A DNA stretch of 64,000 nt from Bradyrhizobium canariense (GTDB lineage Bacteria; Pseudomonadota; Alphaproteobacteria; Rhizobiales; Xanthobacteraceae), in NCBI RefSeq assembly GCF_900105125.1, contig NZ_LT629750.1, positions 4,491,001-4,555,000 on the forward strand, read 5' to 3'. Positions 53,148-61,357 of this stretch are shown here, in pieces. Made by a program: the position numbers and the translations under genes. How positions within the stretch are numbered: position 1 is the first letter of the stretch; every line of letters starts with the position of its first letter. The notes below the pieces were generated by a model, which had not been told where the DNA came from, did no database searches, and saw only the letters and a list, made by a program, of their open reading frames with translations.

Positions 53148-53536
53148 TCGAACTTCACCTTGATATCAAGTCTTGCATACCCAGTACGGCGGTCGAAGAT
53201 GACACACCGCTCCGTCCGGAAACGGTGGAGTTTCCGCCGGGACCTATCGCGTTACGCCGATGGCGGGAGAGATCGACACACGCGGCAATGCGCAGTTCTG
53301 GCTGAACGAAAGCAAGGCCCGCCATTACCCGTCGCGAATAAGATGTCTTCGAACCCACCGAGACTTTCCAACGAGACTTCCGAGGGAGAACCCGATTGTT
53401 AACATGCCAAAAAGTGCAGGAGCGCCTGCTATAATTTACCGAGATAACAGTATTCCGTCATTGATGCAAGACTTGCGTTATTGCCTTAATAATAGTCACT
53501 ATGTGACTTCTGAATTCGCAATTCGGAAAAAGGGAG
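53148..53536. promoter_or_regulatory. Divergent promoter region between LLM oxidoreductase and RpiR genes
   Basis: 389 bp with no gene I can support. It holds the second copy of the 27-bp motif (53444-53470), and an AT-richer stretch around 53430-53510. Both transcripts probably start here. Confidence 0.5.
53444..53470. promoter_or_regulatory. 27-bp shared motif, copy 2 (candidate RpiR operator)
   Basis: It matches 47939-47965 at 23 of 27 bases, in the same orientation on the plus strand. The right edge continues as GCAAGACTTGC, a perfect 11-bp inverted repeat with a one-base centre. It lies 67 bp upstream of rpiR and about 300 bp upstream of the LLM gene, consistent with autoregulation (inference). 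Confidence 0.6.
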
Positions 53537-54403
53537 ATGAAGTTGCAAGAAAGAACCCTGCTCGAGCGTTTAAACGTCATCGAGCGATCGCTGTCCGTCA
53601 CCCACAATAAAATCGCGACGTTCCTTTTGAAAAGCGGACACAAAGCGGCATTTTTGACGGCGGCGGAAATCGCATCGAGCGTCGGCGCAAGCGAATCGAC
53701 GGTCGTCCGCTTTGCGAGAATGCTCGGCTTCCACGGCTATCCCGAACTGCAGGATTTCCTGCGCCAGGGGCTGCTTGAAACTCTGTCCCCCGTGGACCGC
53801 CTCATCGGCAGCGACGAAATCAAGGATAAGTCGAAACTCGTCGAGCATCTAGCCGATCGGGAAATCTCCAATCTTCGTGCGGCGCTCGAAACCGTCGACT
53901 GCAAGGCTCTGCAGGAATTGGTGGATGCCATTTGCGCTGCGCGAACCTGTTATATTGTCGGGCTTCGGTCATCGCGTTCGCCAGCCGTCCTGCTGGGCCA
54001 CTATCTCACCAAGATCGCGCCCAAGGTCACGGTCATTGTATCGAGCGATTCCATGTTCGAGCAGCTGAGTTGGGCAAACGAAAAGGATGTCCTGATCGCA
54101 TATTCCTTTCCCCGATACAGCAAGGCGACGGTGGACGCGATTCAGATCGCCAAGTCCGTCGGAGCGCCCACTAGCGCCATTACCGATTCGCAGAATTCGC
54201 CAGCCGCTCAACTCAGCGACTACAGCCTGATCGCCCCTGCCATTTCCGACTTCTACGGCAATTCTTTCGTGGCCGCCGTTGCCATTACCAATCTTTTACT
54301 CGCATTCTGCGTGCACGCCCAGCCGGACGCGGTTCGACAAAATCTCAACCGTTTGGAAAAGGTAGCCTCCCTAAGCGAGCGCTTCGTTCGCTTGACTGGT
54401 TGA
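53537..54403 (+). CDS. RpiR-family transcriptional regulator
   Basis: 288 residues. N-terminal HTH_6 domain: LERLNVIERSLSVTHNKIATF, AAEIASSVGASESTVVRFAR and MLGFHGYPELQDFLRQ (residues about 8-85). A SIS phosphosugar-binding-type domain follows (CYIVGLRSSRSPAVLLGHYL; DVLIAYSFPRYSKATVDAIQ; AITDSQNSPAAQLSDYSL). RpiR proteins sense sugar phosphates or similar compounds. AGGGAG abuts the ATG, so the TTG at codon 3 may be the true start. It probably controls the LLM, molybdenum hydroxylase and peptidase-F420 units through the shared 27-bp motif. Confidence 0.9.
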   Translation: MKLQERTLLERLNVIERSLSVTHNKIATFLLKSGHKAAFLTAAEIASSVGASESTVVRFARMLGFHGYPELQDFLRQGLLETLSPVDRLIGSDEIKDKSKLVEHLADREISNLRAALETVDCKALQELVDAICAARTCYIVGLRSSRSPAVLLGHYLTKIAPKVTVIVSSDSMFEQLSWANEKDVLIAYSFPRYSKATVDAIQIAKSVGAPTSAITDSQNSPAAQLSDYSLIAPAISDFYGNSFVAAVAITNLLLAFCVHAQPDAVRQNLNRLEKVASLSERFVRLTG

Positions 54404-54426
54404 TGAAGACCGTTTTTGAGGCCGGG

Positions 54427-54440
54427 CCGACAAAAGTCGG
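54427..54440 (+). terminator. Weak hairpin after the RpiR gene
   Basis: CCGAC-AAAA-GTCGG, a 5-bp stem 23 bp past the stop, followed by a short T-run (GATTTT) 6-9 bases later. A modest intrinsic terminator at best. Confidence 0.35.
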
Positions 54441-54456
54441 ATACTGATTTTCGGGA

Positions 54457-54552
54457 ATGCAGAAGATCGTCCTGCGGATGCGCAAGGACATCGGCTGGCC
54501 GATTGAATTTACCTTAGACGCCTGTCGACGCGGCGGCATGACTATTGAGCAG
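54457..54552 (+). pseudogene. Tyrosine-recombinase (integrase) C-terminal remnant
   Basis: About 32 codons (MRKDIGWPIEFTLDACRRGG then MT) resemble the catalytic-domain stretch of rhizobial phage-type integrases, where FTLDACRHGGMTELEEAGLT precedes the second active-site box. After MTIEQ the resemblance ends and the frame continues as unrelated sequence; nothing upstream codes for the rest of an integrase. It is a fossil of an integrated element. Confidence 0.5.
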
Positions 54553-54912
54553 CGTTTTAATGCAGGGCGCGCAACGCGAATTGCAGGCAGTCAGCAGCAT
54601 TTGGCCGGAACGTCGACCGGTTACCCGTCGAACGAAGAACCTGCAGTCTAGGTTCCCAACATGTCGGCAGTAACAGAAAATTTTTTCGCCGACCGAGTTT
54701 AAGTTCCCTCGACTGCCAGCGGCATCAGCGGCGCGCCAACGCGGCACGAAGCGCTGACCTGCCGACCGAACACGCCCCTCCAAGAGCCGTTCGGAACTAA
54801 ATCACAGCCAAGGCCTTGTTCCGCATGACGGACAAACCGACGAACCGCGTTTGGTGGTCTCCGCCCTGATCTATCTCAAGTCCCTGGAAACAAGAGCTAA
54901 GGTCGCTGCAAC

Positions 54913-55164
54913 GTGAAAATCCGCCGCCACTCCGAAAGCCACATCGTCGAACTGGAAGACGGATCAACGTGGCGGGTATTCCCCGGCGACCTCGACGTCA
55001 CGCTCAATTGGCGACCAGAGACCGATCTTAAACTCGTCCGCATCGACGACGATGTCAGCTCGCATGCTCTGATAAACTACGGCGACAACAGCCGCGTGCG
55101 CGTGTTGCCGATGAGCGAGAACTGGCCGGTCAAAGAGGTCAAGACGATGCTCAAGGATGGCTAG
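54913..55164 (+). CDS. Small conserved-looking hypothetical protein
   Basis: 83 residues from a GTG (AAGG about 12 bases upstream). Composition and rhythm are those of a real, mainly beta protein: KIRRHSESHIVELEDGSTWR, VFPGDLDVTLNWRPETDLKL, then SSHALINYGDNSRVRVLPM. It has no signal peptide, cysteines or membrane segment. I do not recognise a named family or function. Confidence 0.6.
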   Translation: MKIRRHSESHIVELEDGSTWRVFPGDLDVTLNWRPETDLKLVRIDDDVSSHALINYGDNSRVRVLPMSENWPVKEVKTMLKDG

Positions 55165-55297
55165 CGCGCCCTATAGCGCAGCCTCGAACCCCTCCGTATC
55201 TTCCGCGCCTAACCATGGCGCCCAACGTAACCGTCGAGCGGGATCCAGATATGCGCCCGAGCCCACGTGTTGATCGCAAACACGCGAGACCTCTTGT

Positions 55298-55513
55298 TTA
55301 GCGCGCCCCCTTCAACATGCACGACGTCGAACAAGTGGTCGTGACGCCGTGATCACACTTGATGCAAACGTCCATACATTGATCCCGGTCCTTGGGATTG
55401 TATGAGCCATAAAGGTTGTTCGCGCACTTATTAGTCGAGCCCGTGGTTTCCTCCTGAGGAGAACAAGAGAGCACAAGCAGAGGTATCGCTAGCAAAACAG
55501 CGAAACGCGGCAT
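55298..55513 (-). CDS. Small cysteine-rich lipoprotein
   Basis: 71 residues from ATG 55513, with a strong AGGAGG six bases upstream that decides the start over the longer frame. A lipoprotein signal (PRFAVLLAIPLLVLSC) places the lipidated Cys at residue 17. The short mature part has seven further cysteines (NKCANNLYGSYNP; QCMDVCIKCDHG; TTTCSTSCMLKG), suggesting disulfides or metal binding in the periplasm. No known family; it stands alone on the minus strand. Confidence 0.68.
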   Translation of the reverse strand: MPRFAVLLAIPLLVLSCSPQEETTGSTNKCANNLYGSYNPKDRDQCMDVCIKCDHGVTTTCSTSCMLKGAR

Positions 55514-55769
55514 GGATCCTCCTAAGCCGCCTTGCGAATTAGTGATGATCAATGCGGTATCGGCCCGCGAGTTCCAGTGCTGTGGCTCCGATCAGTCATT
55601 AAGCAAATCGCCCCCCGGGCCTTCTCGAAATTGCTAACGACACGACTCAGTGCCGCCACCAGTTCGTCCGCATAGCCTTTGCTGCACCGTCCCAACCCAA
55701 GGGGAGACGGAACTTAGTCCCCGATGGATTGTTCGTCATCTGAAGTCGTTATATCAAAGGAGGCTCCGT

Positions 55770-55853
55770 ATGGAATTGATCCTCATCGTAGTTATTGTTG
55801 TGCTGTTATTTGGCGGCGGCGGATACTGGGGTCGCCGTAGAGGCCATTGGTAG
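55770..55853 (+). CDS. 27-residue single-span membrane peptide
   Basis: The start follows AGGAGG at ideal spacing. The peptide is one hydrophobic helix (MELILIVVIVVLLFGGGG) and a basic tail (YWGRRRGHW), similar in layout to DUF3309-like rhizobial micro-proteins. Function unknown. A longer frame from 55650 lacks a ribosome site. Confidence 0.6.
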   Translation: MELILIVVIVVLLFGGGGYWGRRRGHW

Positions 55854-56860
55854 GAATTTAGGCTCGCGAATAGCGAAACTCACTTCTTAATTCCACTTTT
55901 AAGGCCTTCTGATCGCCGTCCAGCCAGACATCGCCAGTGCCACTTTACGAACGGACCACACTCCGCCACCGATTTGGCGAGTGGCCCTGCGCGCAGTCCA
56001 GGGACGCTTTCGTTCCGGACGCTTCTTCCAATGTGCCCCAGACCTCCGGGAGATCGGACGATGTTAGCCCACGACGGGACGACGCTGCAAAGGTGCCCGA
56101 ATTGCCAAGGTGTCCCTCTCCCGTAGTGGGGCATCATAGGAGTTTTGAGGGCACCTTAGGCGTGCGACCTCAAGCCGAGCCGAGATCGGCAAGGTCGAGC
56201 GGCTGCTCTTCATCCCACCCGCAACCGGCGCCGCGCCGGATGGGGTGCCCGTCATCCCGATGAAGTTCGGGGAAAGGATCGACGCTTATTATGGCGTCTC
56301 CGTATCGAGATCAGCATTGATGCCGTTTGCCCGAACCGTTCTCCAGGCATGCTCGGGAGCATGCCATGAGCATCAGCGCATCCCTGTTCGACTCCAATAC
56401 GTCGGATTGACCGATCGAAAGATTACGACCTTGCTGGCGACCGCCGGCAGTGTCCGTAGTACCAACCCTAGGCACAAGCGGTGCATCGGCCGACTCATGA
56501 ATCAGGGTGACTCATGACGCACCTCTTGGTGGATCGGCGTGGCTCCATGCCCAATCGGCCGGCGAAGCGCCTGCCGCGTCAGGTGCATCAAATGTGCTGC
56601 ATCATGACTCAGCGCGTCAATAAAATTTGACGCAACTGAGGCACTTCTTCCACGAGGGATGGCCCCCGGAATCGAAGCTGAAAACGCCGTTTGGCGTCTC
56701 GCTGCGTCAGAATGGCTGCGTCATGACTCCATGCGTCAAATGAATTTGAGTCAGGTGCCCCTAGGCAGCGTGCTCGGAAAAACGCGGACGCTAGCGCCCT
56801 TGCCCGCGCCGCGCGCCGCCCCATCTCTCGATCACGGCAACCTATCATCAGGAAACCTTC
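55854..56860. other. About 1 kb without a recognisable gene, ending in a repeat-rich promoter region
   Basis: Short frames on both strands show no motifs or ribosome sites. The right part (56498-56752) holds repeated TGCGTCA/TGACTCA-type elements described separately. Confidence 0.5.
56498..56752. repeat. Cluster of TGCGTCA/TGACTCAT elements with two related inverted repeats
   Basis: Copy A (56598-56645) reads CTGCATCATGACTC, GCGTCAA-TAAAAT-TTGACGC (a perfect 7-bp repeat at 56614-56633). Copy B (56714-56757) reads CTGCGTCATGACTC and GCGTCAAA-TGAA-TTTGAGTC (56733-56752). A third related element, GTGACTCATGACGCAC, lies near 56508, in opposite orientation. They precede the SDR gene by 110-360 bp and look like a multi-site operator. 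The binding protein is unknown. Confidence 0.5.
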
Positions 56861-57607
56861 ATGGCCAAGCTCGACGGCAAGATCGCTCTCATCAGCGGAG
56901 GCACCAGCGGCATCGGTGCGGAGACCGCCAAACTCTTTCAATCCGAAGGCGCGACGGTGGTCGTTACCGGCTCCAGCAAGCGCTCGGTAGAAGCCGCCAA
57001 GGCGGCACTCCCCAGGATCGAGGTTTTGCTCTCGGACGCGAGCAACGTGGCCGCGACCAAGGCCCTGGTCGATCAGGTCAACGCCAAACACGGCCGCATC
57101 GACGTCCTGTTCGTCAACGCCGGCATCGCCAAGTTCTCGCCGATCGAGCAGGTCGACGAGGCCTTCTACGACAGCCAGTTCAACATCAACGTCAAGGGCG
57201 CATTCTTCCTGATCAAGCACGCCATCCCGATCATTCCGGACGGCGGCGCGATCATCCTGACCGCTTCGGTGGCCGGCGCGAACGGCGGCCTGGGAGGCAG
57301 CACAATCTACGGCTCGACCAAGGCGGCGCTACGTTCGTTCGGCCGCACGATCGCCAAGGAGCTGACGCCGCGCGGCATCCGGGTCAACACCATCAGCCCC
57401 GGTCCGATCGTCACCCCGATCCTCGACAAAGGCGGCCTCACGCCAGCTCAGAAGGACAACTTCATCGAGGGTGCCAAGACCCGCATTCCGCTCGGCCGCA
57501 CTGGTACCGCAGCCGAAGTCGCCGCCGCGGCGCTCTACCTTGCCGCCGATGCGACCTATACCACCGGCGCTGAATTGTTCGTCGACGGCGGCTTGATCGA
57601 CCTCTAG
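56861..57607 (+). CDS. SDR-family oxidoreductase
   Basis: 248 residues. Cofactor loop SGGTSGIGAETAKLFQSEG, VVVTGSSKRS after beta-2 (Ser/Lys, suggests NADP), LFVNAGIAKF, catalytic Ser in ILTASVAGAN, IYGSTKAALRSF with the Tyr/Lys pair, and C-terminal TTGAELFVDGGLIDL. Classical NADP-type SDR of the kind often annotated as 3-oxoacyl reductase, here isolated from any fatty-acid gene. The upstream repeat cluster suggests inducible expression, as for stress-responsive SDRs under TetR or LysR control (inference). Confidence 0.92.
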   Translation: MAKLDGKIALISGGTSGIGAETAKLFQSEGATVVVTGSSKRSVEAAKAALPRIEVLLSDASNVAATKALVDQVNAKHGRIDVLFVNAGIAKFSPIEQVDEAFYDSQFNINVKGAFFLIKHAIPIIPDGGAIILTASVAGANGGLGGSTIYGSTKAALRSFGRTIAKELTPRGIRVNTISPGPIVTPILDKGGLTPAQKDNFIEGAKTRIPLGRTGTAAEVAAAALYLAADATYTTGAELFVDGGLIDL

Positions 57608-57772
57608 TCCGCCGGCTTTGCGGATCCAATTTCCCTGAGACTGGATGAACGCGTGGCTCTAAAATACCCGGGCGGCGATCGCAAGACGGCGCGGCGGCCG
57701 CCGGGCTGATCTACCTGTTCGATCGCATTAAGGAGCGCCTCGACGGCCGGCCGATCTGACCAATCTCGCCGT

Positions 57773-58155
57773 TCAAGACGTCCCGGAGGTCGTATCATCG
57801 ACATATTCCGCAACGAGCCCATCCGCGTGCCGGAAGCGGGTCTTCCGCCCCACCGGCGTCGGCTGAACTGGCTCCAACTGCTCGGCACCAGCCTCCTTCA
57901 GGGTTTCAAGGAACGGCTCCAGCGTATCGACCTTGATGGTCAGCCGCGTCGCCTCGAACGGTGCGCGCTTCTCAGGTGGACCCGAATGATCAGCACGGAC
58001 AAGTGCGATGACGAGACGGCGGCCAGCTCCAGCCCTGTCTCGGGATAGCTGAAGCGCAAAGTCTGCTTGCCGGACAGCAGAGCCTTGTAGAAAGAAATGC
58101 TGCGATCCAGCGCGTCCGCATCGACGAACACCCGCGTGTAGGTCTCAAGGATCAT
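57773..58155 (-). pseudogene. VOC/glyoxalase-family protein with a single-base frameshift
   Basis: The first part (YTRVFVDADALDRSISFYK then ALLSGKQTLRFSYPETGLEL) and the second part in the next frame (RAPFEATRLTIKVDTLEPF, then LETLKEAGAEQLEPVQPTPV and FRHADGLVAEYVDD) are the two halves of one VOC-fold domain of about 127 residues. One missing base near 57983-57986 breaks it; restoring one G would read LIIAGPPEKRAPFE. Function of the intact family member would be a metal-dependent lyase, isomerase or resistance protein. Confidence 0.7.
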
Positions 58156-58462
58156 TGGGCTCTCCGTGGCTCATATCGACCGGGCTCAGGCAACCTCAAT
58201 AATATTGTAGGAAGCCTACCGACGCTCGGGGGACGATTGTTCCTGGTCCCGGCAGGCTCGCGCTCAATGTCGAGTATGAGGCGATGCAAGTTGACGGAGA
58301 TCAGGCGCGCGAAGAACTCGCGACCAATTCGGGCTACTCGCCCGGCTCCGGAAATTTCACAACATAGCTGGCTCGCTGACCACGATGGACATCCTGCAAC
58401 GAAGCGGCACGGGCCGGATCATGCTGTCAGATTGGGCGCGCGAAGTCTTGGCTGAGCGGGGG

Positions 58463-59041
58463 TTATTGGCAAGTCGTGGTCGACATGCCACCTCCCAACC
58501 GAGTGGTGAAGCAATTCAGGGTTGGCGGTGGAGCAGGAGCTGCCGGTTCCGGCACGGCTTGTGGGACCTGCACGATGATCGGCTCCTCAAGTCGAGATGC
58601 CGCACGCTGTGCCGCAGCCATGCTCTCCTCATAATCCCGGTCAGCCTTCCGCTGCGCATCCTCGAGAAGGGCTTGATCGGCGGCCATCTTCTTGCTGACG
58701 TCGATGCCGCAATGAAGCCCTTCCAGCATCAGGAGTCCAAGGCGGGTCATCCCCCGATCAGCCGGGCGCTGGCCTGAAATAACAACGTTCTTCGTTCGCC
58801 GTATCTCAGCGCACACGTAAGCCGGCCAATGCTTAGTCGTTGGCTCATTCAACGGTGCGACCGGATGCACCGGCCCGATCGTCTCGACCGGCGTGCCGTA
58901 TGCCGAGAGGTCCGGTGCGTTGCCAGCCTTCACTGCGGTAACAGATGCCAGTGCTCGATCGGGACAACCAGCGTGACAGGGGCGATTCCACCAGCACCTA
59001 CACGTCCGGGAAGTCGTTGGAGGACGCGAGACGGACAGCAC
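58463..59041 (-). CDS. Hypothetical protein with C-terminal Cys motif
   Basis: The frame is open for 192 codons; the N-terminal 30 residues (SRPPTTSRTCRCWWNRP) look non-coding, so the true start is probably inside. The later part is protein-like: YVCAEIRRTKNVVISGQRP, a helical ADQALLEDAQRKADRDYEES, a Pro/Ala linker, and an NCFTTRLGGGMSTTTC tail that resembles the NC-x-T-x(n)-G-x-T-x-C ending of many proteobacterial hypothetical proteins. Function unknown. Confidence 0.4.
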   Translation of the reverse strand: MLSVSRPPTTSRTCRCWWNRPCHAGCPDRALASVTAVKAGNAPDLSAYGTPVETIGPVHPVAPLNEPTTKHWPAYVCAEIRRTKNVVISGQRPADRGMTRLGLLMLEGLHCGIDVSKKMAADQALLEDAQRKADRDYEESMAAAQRAASRLEEPIIVQVPQAVPEPAAPAPPPTLNCFTTRLGGGMSTTTCQ

Positions 59042-59179
59042 TGAACGCCTACAAATCGTCTGATCTGTGCCAGATCGACCCTAACTACAAAGACGCAAGC
59101 CGGATCATGAAGCCGGGTTTGGGTCGTTTCATATAACAGGGGCTTAAGGTCGCCCCCAAGTCTTAGGCCTAAAGGCAAG

Positions 59180-59207
59180 CTCAAGGGCGGTGAAAACCGC
59201 CCTTGAG
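59180..59207. terminator. 12-bp perfect hairpin with GAAA tetraloop
   Basis: CTCAAGGGCGGT-GAAA-ACCGCCCTTGAG. A very stable GNRA hairpin about 45 bp downstream of a short plus-strand frame. No long U-run follows on either strand, so it may be a terminator of low quality or part of a small RNA. Confidence 0.5.
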
Positions 59208-59485
59208 AAGCAAAGATCCTCGGTCGCGGCCGCTGCTCGACGATTGAAAGGGCCTAATCAATCGAAAAACCAATGACACAGGAGTTCCCACTTTCATCCT
59301 CCCGGGCGCGCCAACATCATCGATGCGAATCTCGATTGTCTGCTGACAATACGAAGCCATCGCAGCCCACCAAGTCTCGTACAACGTGGGCGCAAGATCG
59401 GCGGATTCGATCGCCCGCTCATGCGTTGCGCGCCATAACGAGAGCAGCGGTAAAAGGGATCAGCTACGCAACGACAATCAGATTG

Positions 59486-59512
59486 ATAGGTTCAAATCCC
59501 GGGCCCGCAACA
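59486..59512 (+). other. Degenerate initiator-tRNA 3'-end fragment
   Basis: ATAGGTTCAAATCC followed by CCCGCAAC resembles the T arm and acceptor end of alphaproteobacterial tRNA-fMet, but the T stem no longer pairs and the CCA is damaged. No other tRNA part is near. Possibly an old integration footprint; weak evidence. Confidence 0.3.
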
Positions 59513-59602
59513 GGCGCCCCCACAGACTGGCTCCAATCGTGATTTCTCTTCGTTTGTAAGAATCTGGCAAAGCCAGGAGCAAAATTCGGCGCGTATTCGC
59601 GC

Positions 59603-60502
59603 CTAAACGCCTGTACCGTTGCGCAGCTTAAATTCATCACGCGGTGAATGGCCGAATAGACCCTTGTAGGCCCGGCTAAAAGCCGCCTCCGACTCGTAAC
59701 CGATACTCAGGCCGACCTCGCCGACCCGCGCGCCGCGCTTGGCCAGAAGGCCCCGCGCCAGCGCCAAGCGCCATTCATTGTGGTAGCGCAGCGGGGAACG
59801 GCCCACCAAGGCGGTGAAACGCTCACAAAAGCTCGAACGGGACATTCCTGCGATGCCAGCAAGGGCCTCGATGCTCCAGCGTTGCATGGGGCGCTCATGA
59901 ATGGCTTTCAGCGTCGTCGCGATCCTCGGGTCCGAAAGTCCTCCAAGCCATCCCGACGTATTTCCCTGATGAACCCAGGTGCGCAACGCCCGGATGACCA
60001 CCAGGTCGATGAGCCGGGAAATCATCAAGGCGGCACCTGGCTGGACGTCGCCAGCCTCGACCATCATGAAATGCACGATGCCTTCGAGCCAGCTGGCGCT
60101 CTCCTTCTGCCGAATCTGGATGCATTGAGGCAGAGCGAAAATCATGCCCCGAAGGCTGTCAGGATCGAACCTGAAGCGACAAAGGATAACGGTCGTTGAG
60201 GTATCCGAGGCCGTGAAGCGTAAGCCGCCTGCGCCGCGCGGCAGCAGGACAAGGTCGCCCGTATCAATTATGACCGCCGTGCGGCCGTCTTGCTCTAAGC
60301 GAAGAGCGCCCTTGGTGACGACGCACACATACGCCGCATCGCTTTGCAGCCCTAGCCGGCCCTTCTTTTTGAGCGCGGTTGAATAAACCCGGTCTCCCGT
60401 GAGCTGAATTTGCGACAGCACATGAGACAAAAGGTCGATCGAGGTGTCATCGCCCTCAGCCAAGGCCGGACGAACGGTCAAATTTTCCAGTATTTCAGTC
60501 AT
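59603..60502 (-). CDS. AraC-family transcriptional regulator
   Basis: 299 residues from ATG 60502. The N-terminal half is a cupin sensor (YVCVVTKGALRLEQDGRTAV; TGDLVLLPRGAGGLRF), the C-terminal half has the two AraC helix-turn-helix units: IEALAGIAGMSRSSFCERF then VGRSPLRYHNEWRLALARGL, and VGEVGLSIGYESEAAFSRAY with FGHSPRDEF. Of the AraC_binding_6/cupin-type subgroup often paired with SDR or oxidoreductase genes. It is divergent from the DUF308-like/SDR pair with a 227-bp shared region and probably controls it. Confidence 0.92.
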   Translation of the reverse strand: MTEILENLTVRPALAEGDDTSIDLLSHVLSQIQLTGDRVYSTALKKKGRLGLQSDAAYVCVVTKGALRLEQDGRTAVIIDTGDLVLLPRGAGGLRFTASDTSTTVILCRFRFDPDSLRGMIFALPQCIQIRQKESASWLEGIVHFMMVEAGDVQPGAALMISRLIDLVVIRALRTWVHQGNTSGWLGGLSDPRIATTLKAIHERPMQRWSIEALAGIAGMSRSSFCERFTALVGRSPLRYHNEWRLALARGLLAKRGARVGEVGLSIGYESEAAFSRAYKGLFGHSPRDEFKLRNGTGV

Positions 60503-60729
60503 GGCCAAATTTCATATTAGAACGCATCATTCTACCGCGTGAATGCAAGATGAGACAGCGAAAATCGCAGTTTTTGATTGAATGCCGAAAGCGCTTGCCA
60601 CTTGAAGACTTCAAGATCGAATTATGCTGATCTTCCGGCTTTCATCACACGCTTTCGAGCGGTTCACCTGGGCCTGACCGTCATTTGCGGGACATCACCA
60701 TGTCCGATCACCAACAAAGGAAACTGACC

Positions 60730-61320
60730 ATGAGCCATTCAACCGTCCAGCAATCCAACCAGGGGTCCGTTTCCCATTGGTTGAAGTCTTATTATTTCGT
60801 GCGTGCCGGCGTTGCCGTGGCTTGGGTCGCGAGCGCCTTCACCGTTGGCAAAGCAATGCCGCCGATTGCCACCGCACTCCTTGTCGCCTATCCGCTGTGG
60901 GACGCGGCCGCGAATTTTGTCGACGCCCAGCGCAACGGCGGCCTTATCAACAACTCCAGCCAAGCGCTTAACGTCGTTATCAGTGTGATCGCTGGCGTCG
61001 CTGTCGCGCTGACGATTGGTACAAGCATGAATACGGTCCTCGGTGTGTTCGGTGCGTGGGCCGTGCTGGCAGGCTTGTTCCAGTTGATCACTGGCGTTCG
61101 CCGCTGGCGGACCTACGGCGCTCAATGGGCGATGATCCTGGCTGGTGCTCAGTCCGCAATCGTCGGCGTCGTGTTCATCAAACAGGCGACCGCTCCAGCC
61201 GTCCCTAGCATCACCGATATCGCTCCTTATGCTGCATTTGGCGCTTTTTACTTTCTCATCTCCGCCATCTGGCTAACCGTCAGCGAAGCCCGAGCCAAAA
61301 AGCGCCTGTTGTCTGCCTAA
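60730..61320 (+). CDS. DUF308-like integral membrane protein
   Basis: 196 residues from ATG 60730 (AAAGGAA upstream; an in-frame ATG at 60700 lacks a site). About six hydrophobic spans, for example YYFVRAGVAVAWVASAF, PPIATALLVAYPLWDAA, ALNVVISVIAGVAVALTI and WAMILAGAQSAIVGVVFI, with RW near the ends of helices as in DUF308/HdeD-like proteins. The biochemical role of the group is unknown. Probably co-transcribed with the SDR 37 bp downstream and under the divergent AraC regulator. Confidence 0.8.
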   Translation: MSHSTVQQSNQGSVSHWLKSYYFVRAGVAVAWVASAFTVGKAMPPIATALLVAYPLWDAAANFVDAQRNGGLINNSSQALNVVISVIAGVAVALTIGTSMNTVLGVFGAWAVLAGLFQLITGVRRWRTYGAQWAMILAGAQSAIVGVVFIKQATAPAVPSITDIAPYAAFGAFYFLISAIWLTVSEARAKKRLLSA

Positions 61321-61357
61321 GCCCGGTTACATCAATGAACGAATACCAAACGACAAA

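Noticed and set aside
60685..61320. Longer start for the DUF308-like protein
   Set aside because: The upstream ATG codons lack ribosome sites; AAAGGAA precedes the ATG at 60730.
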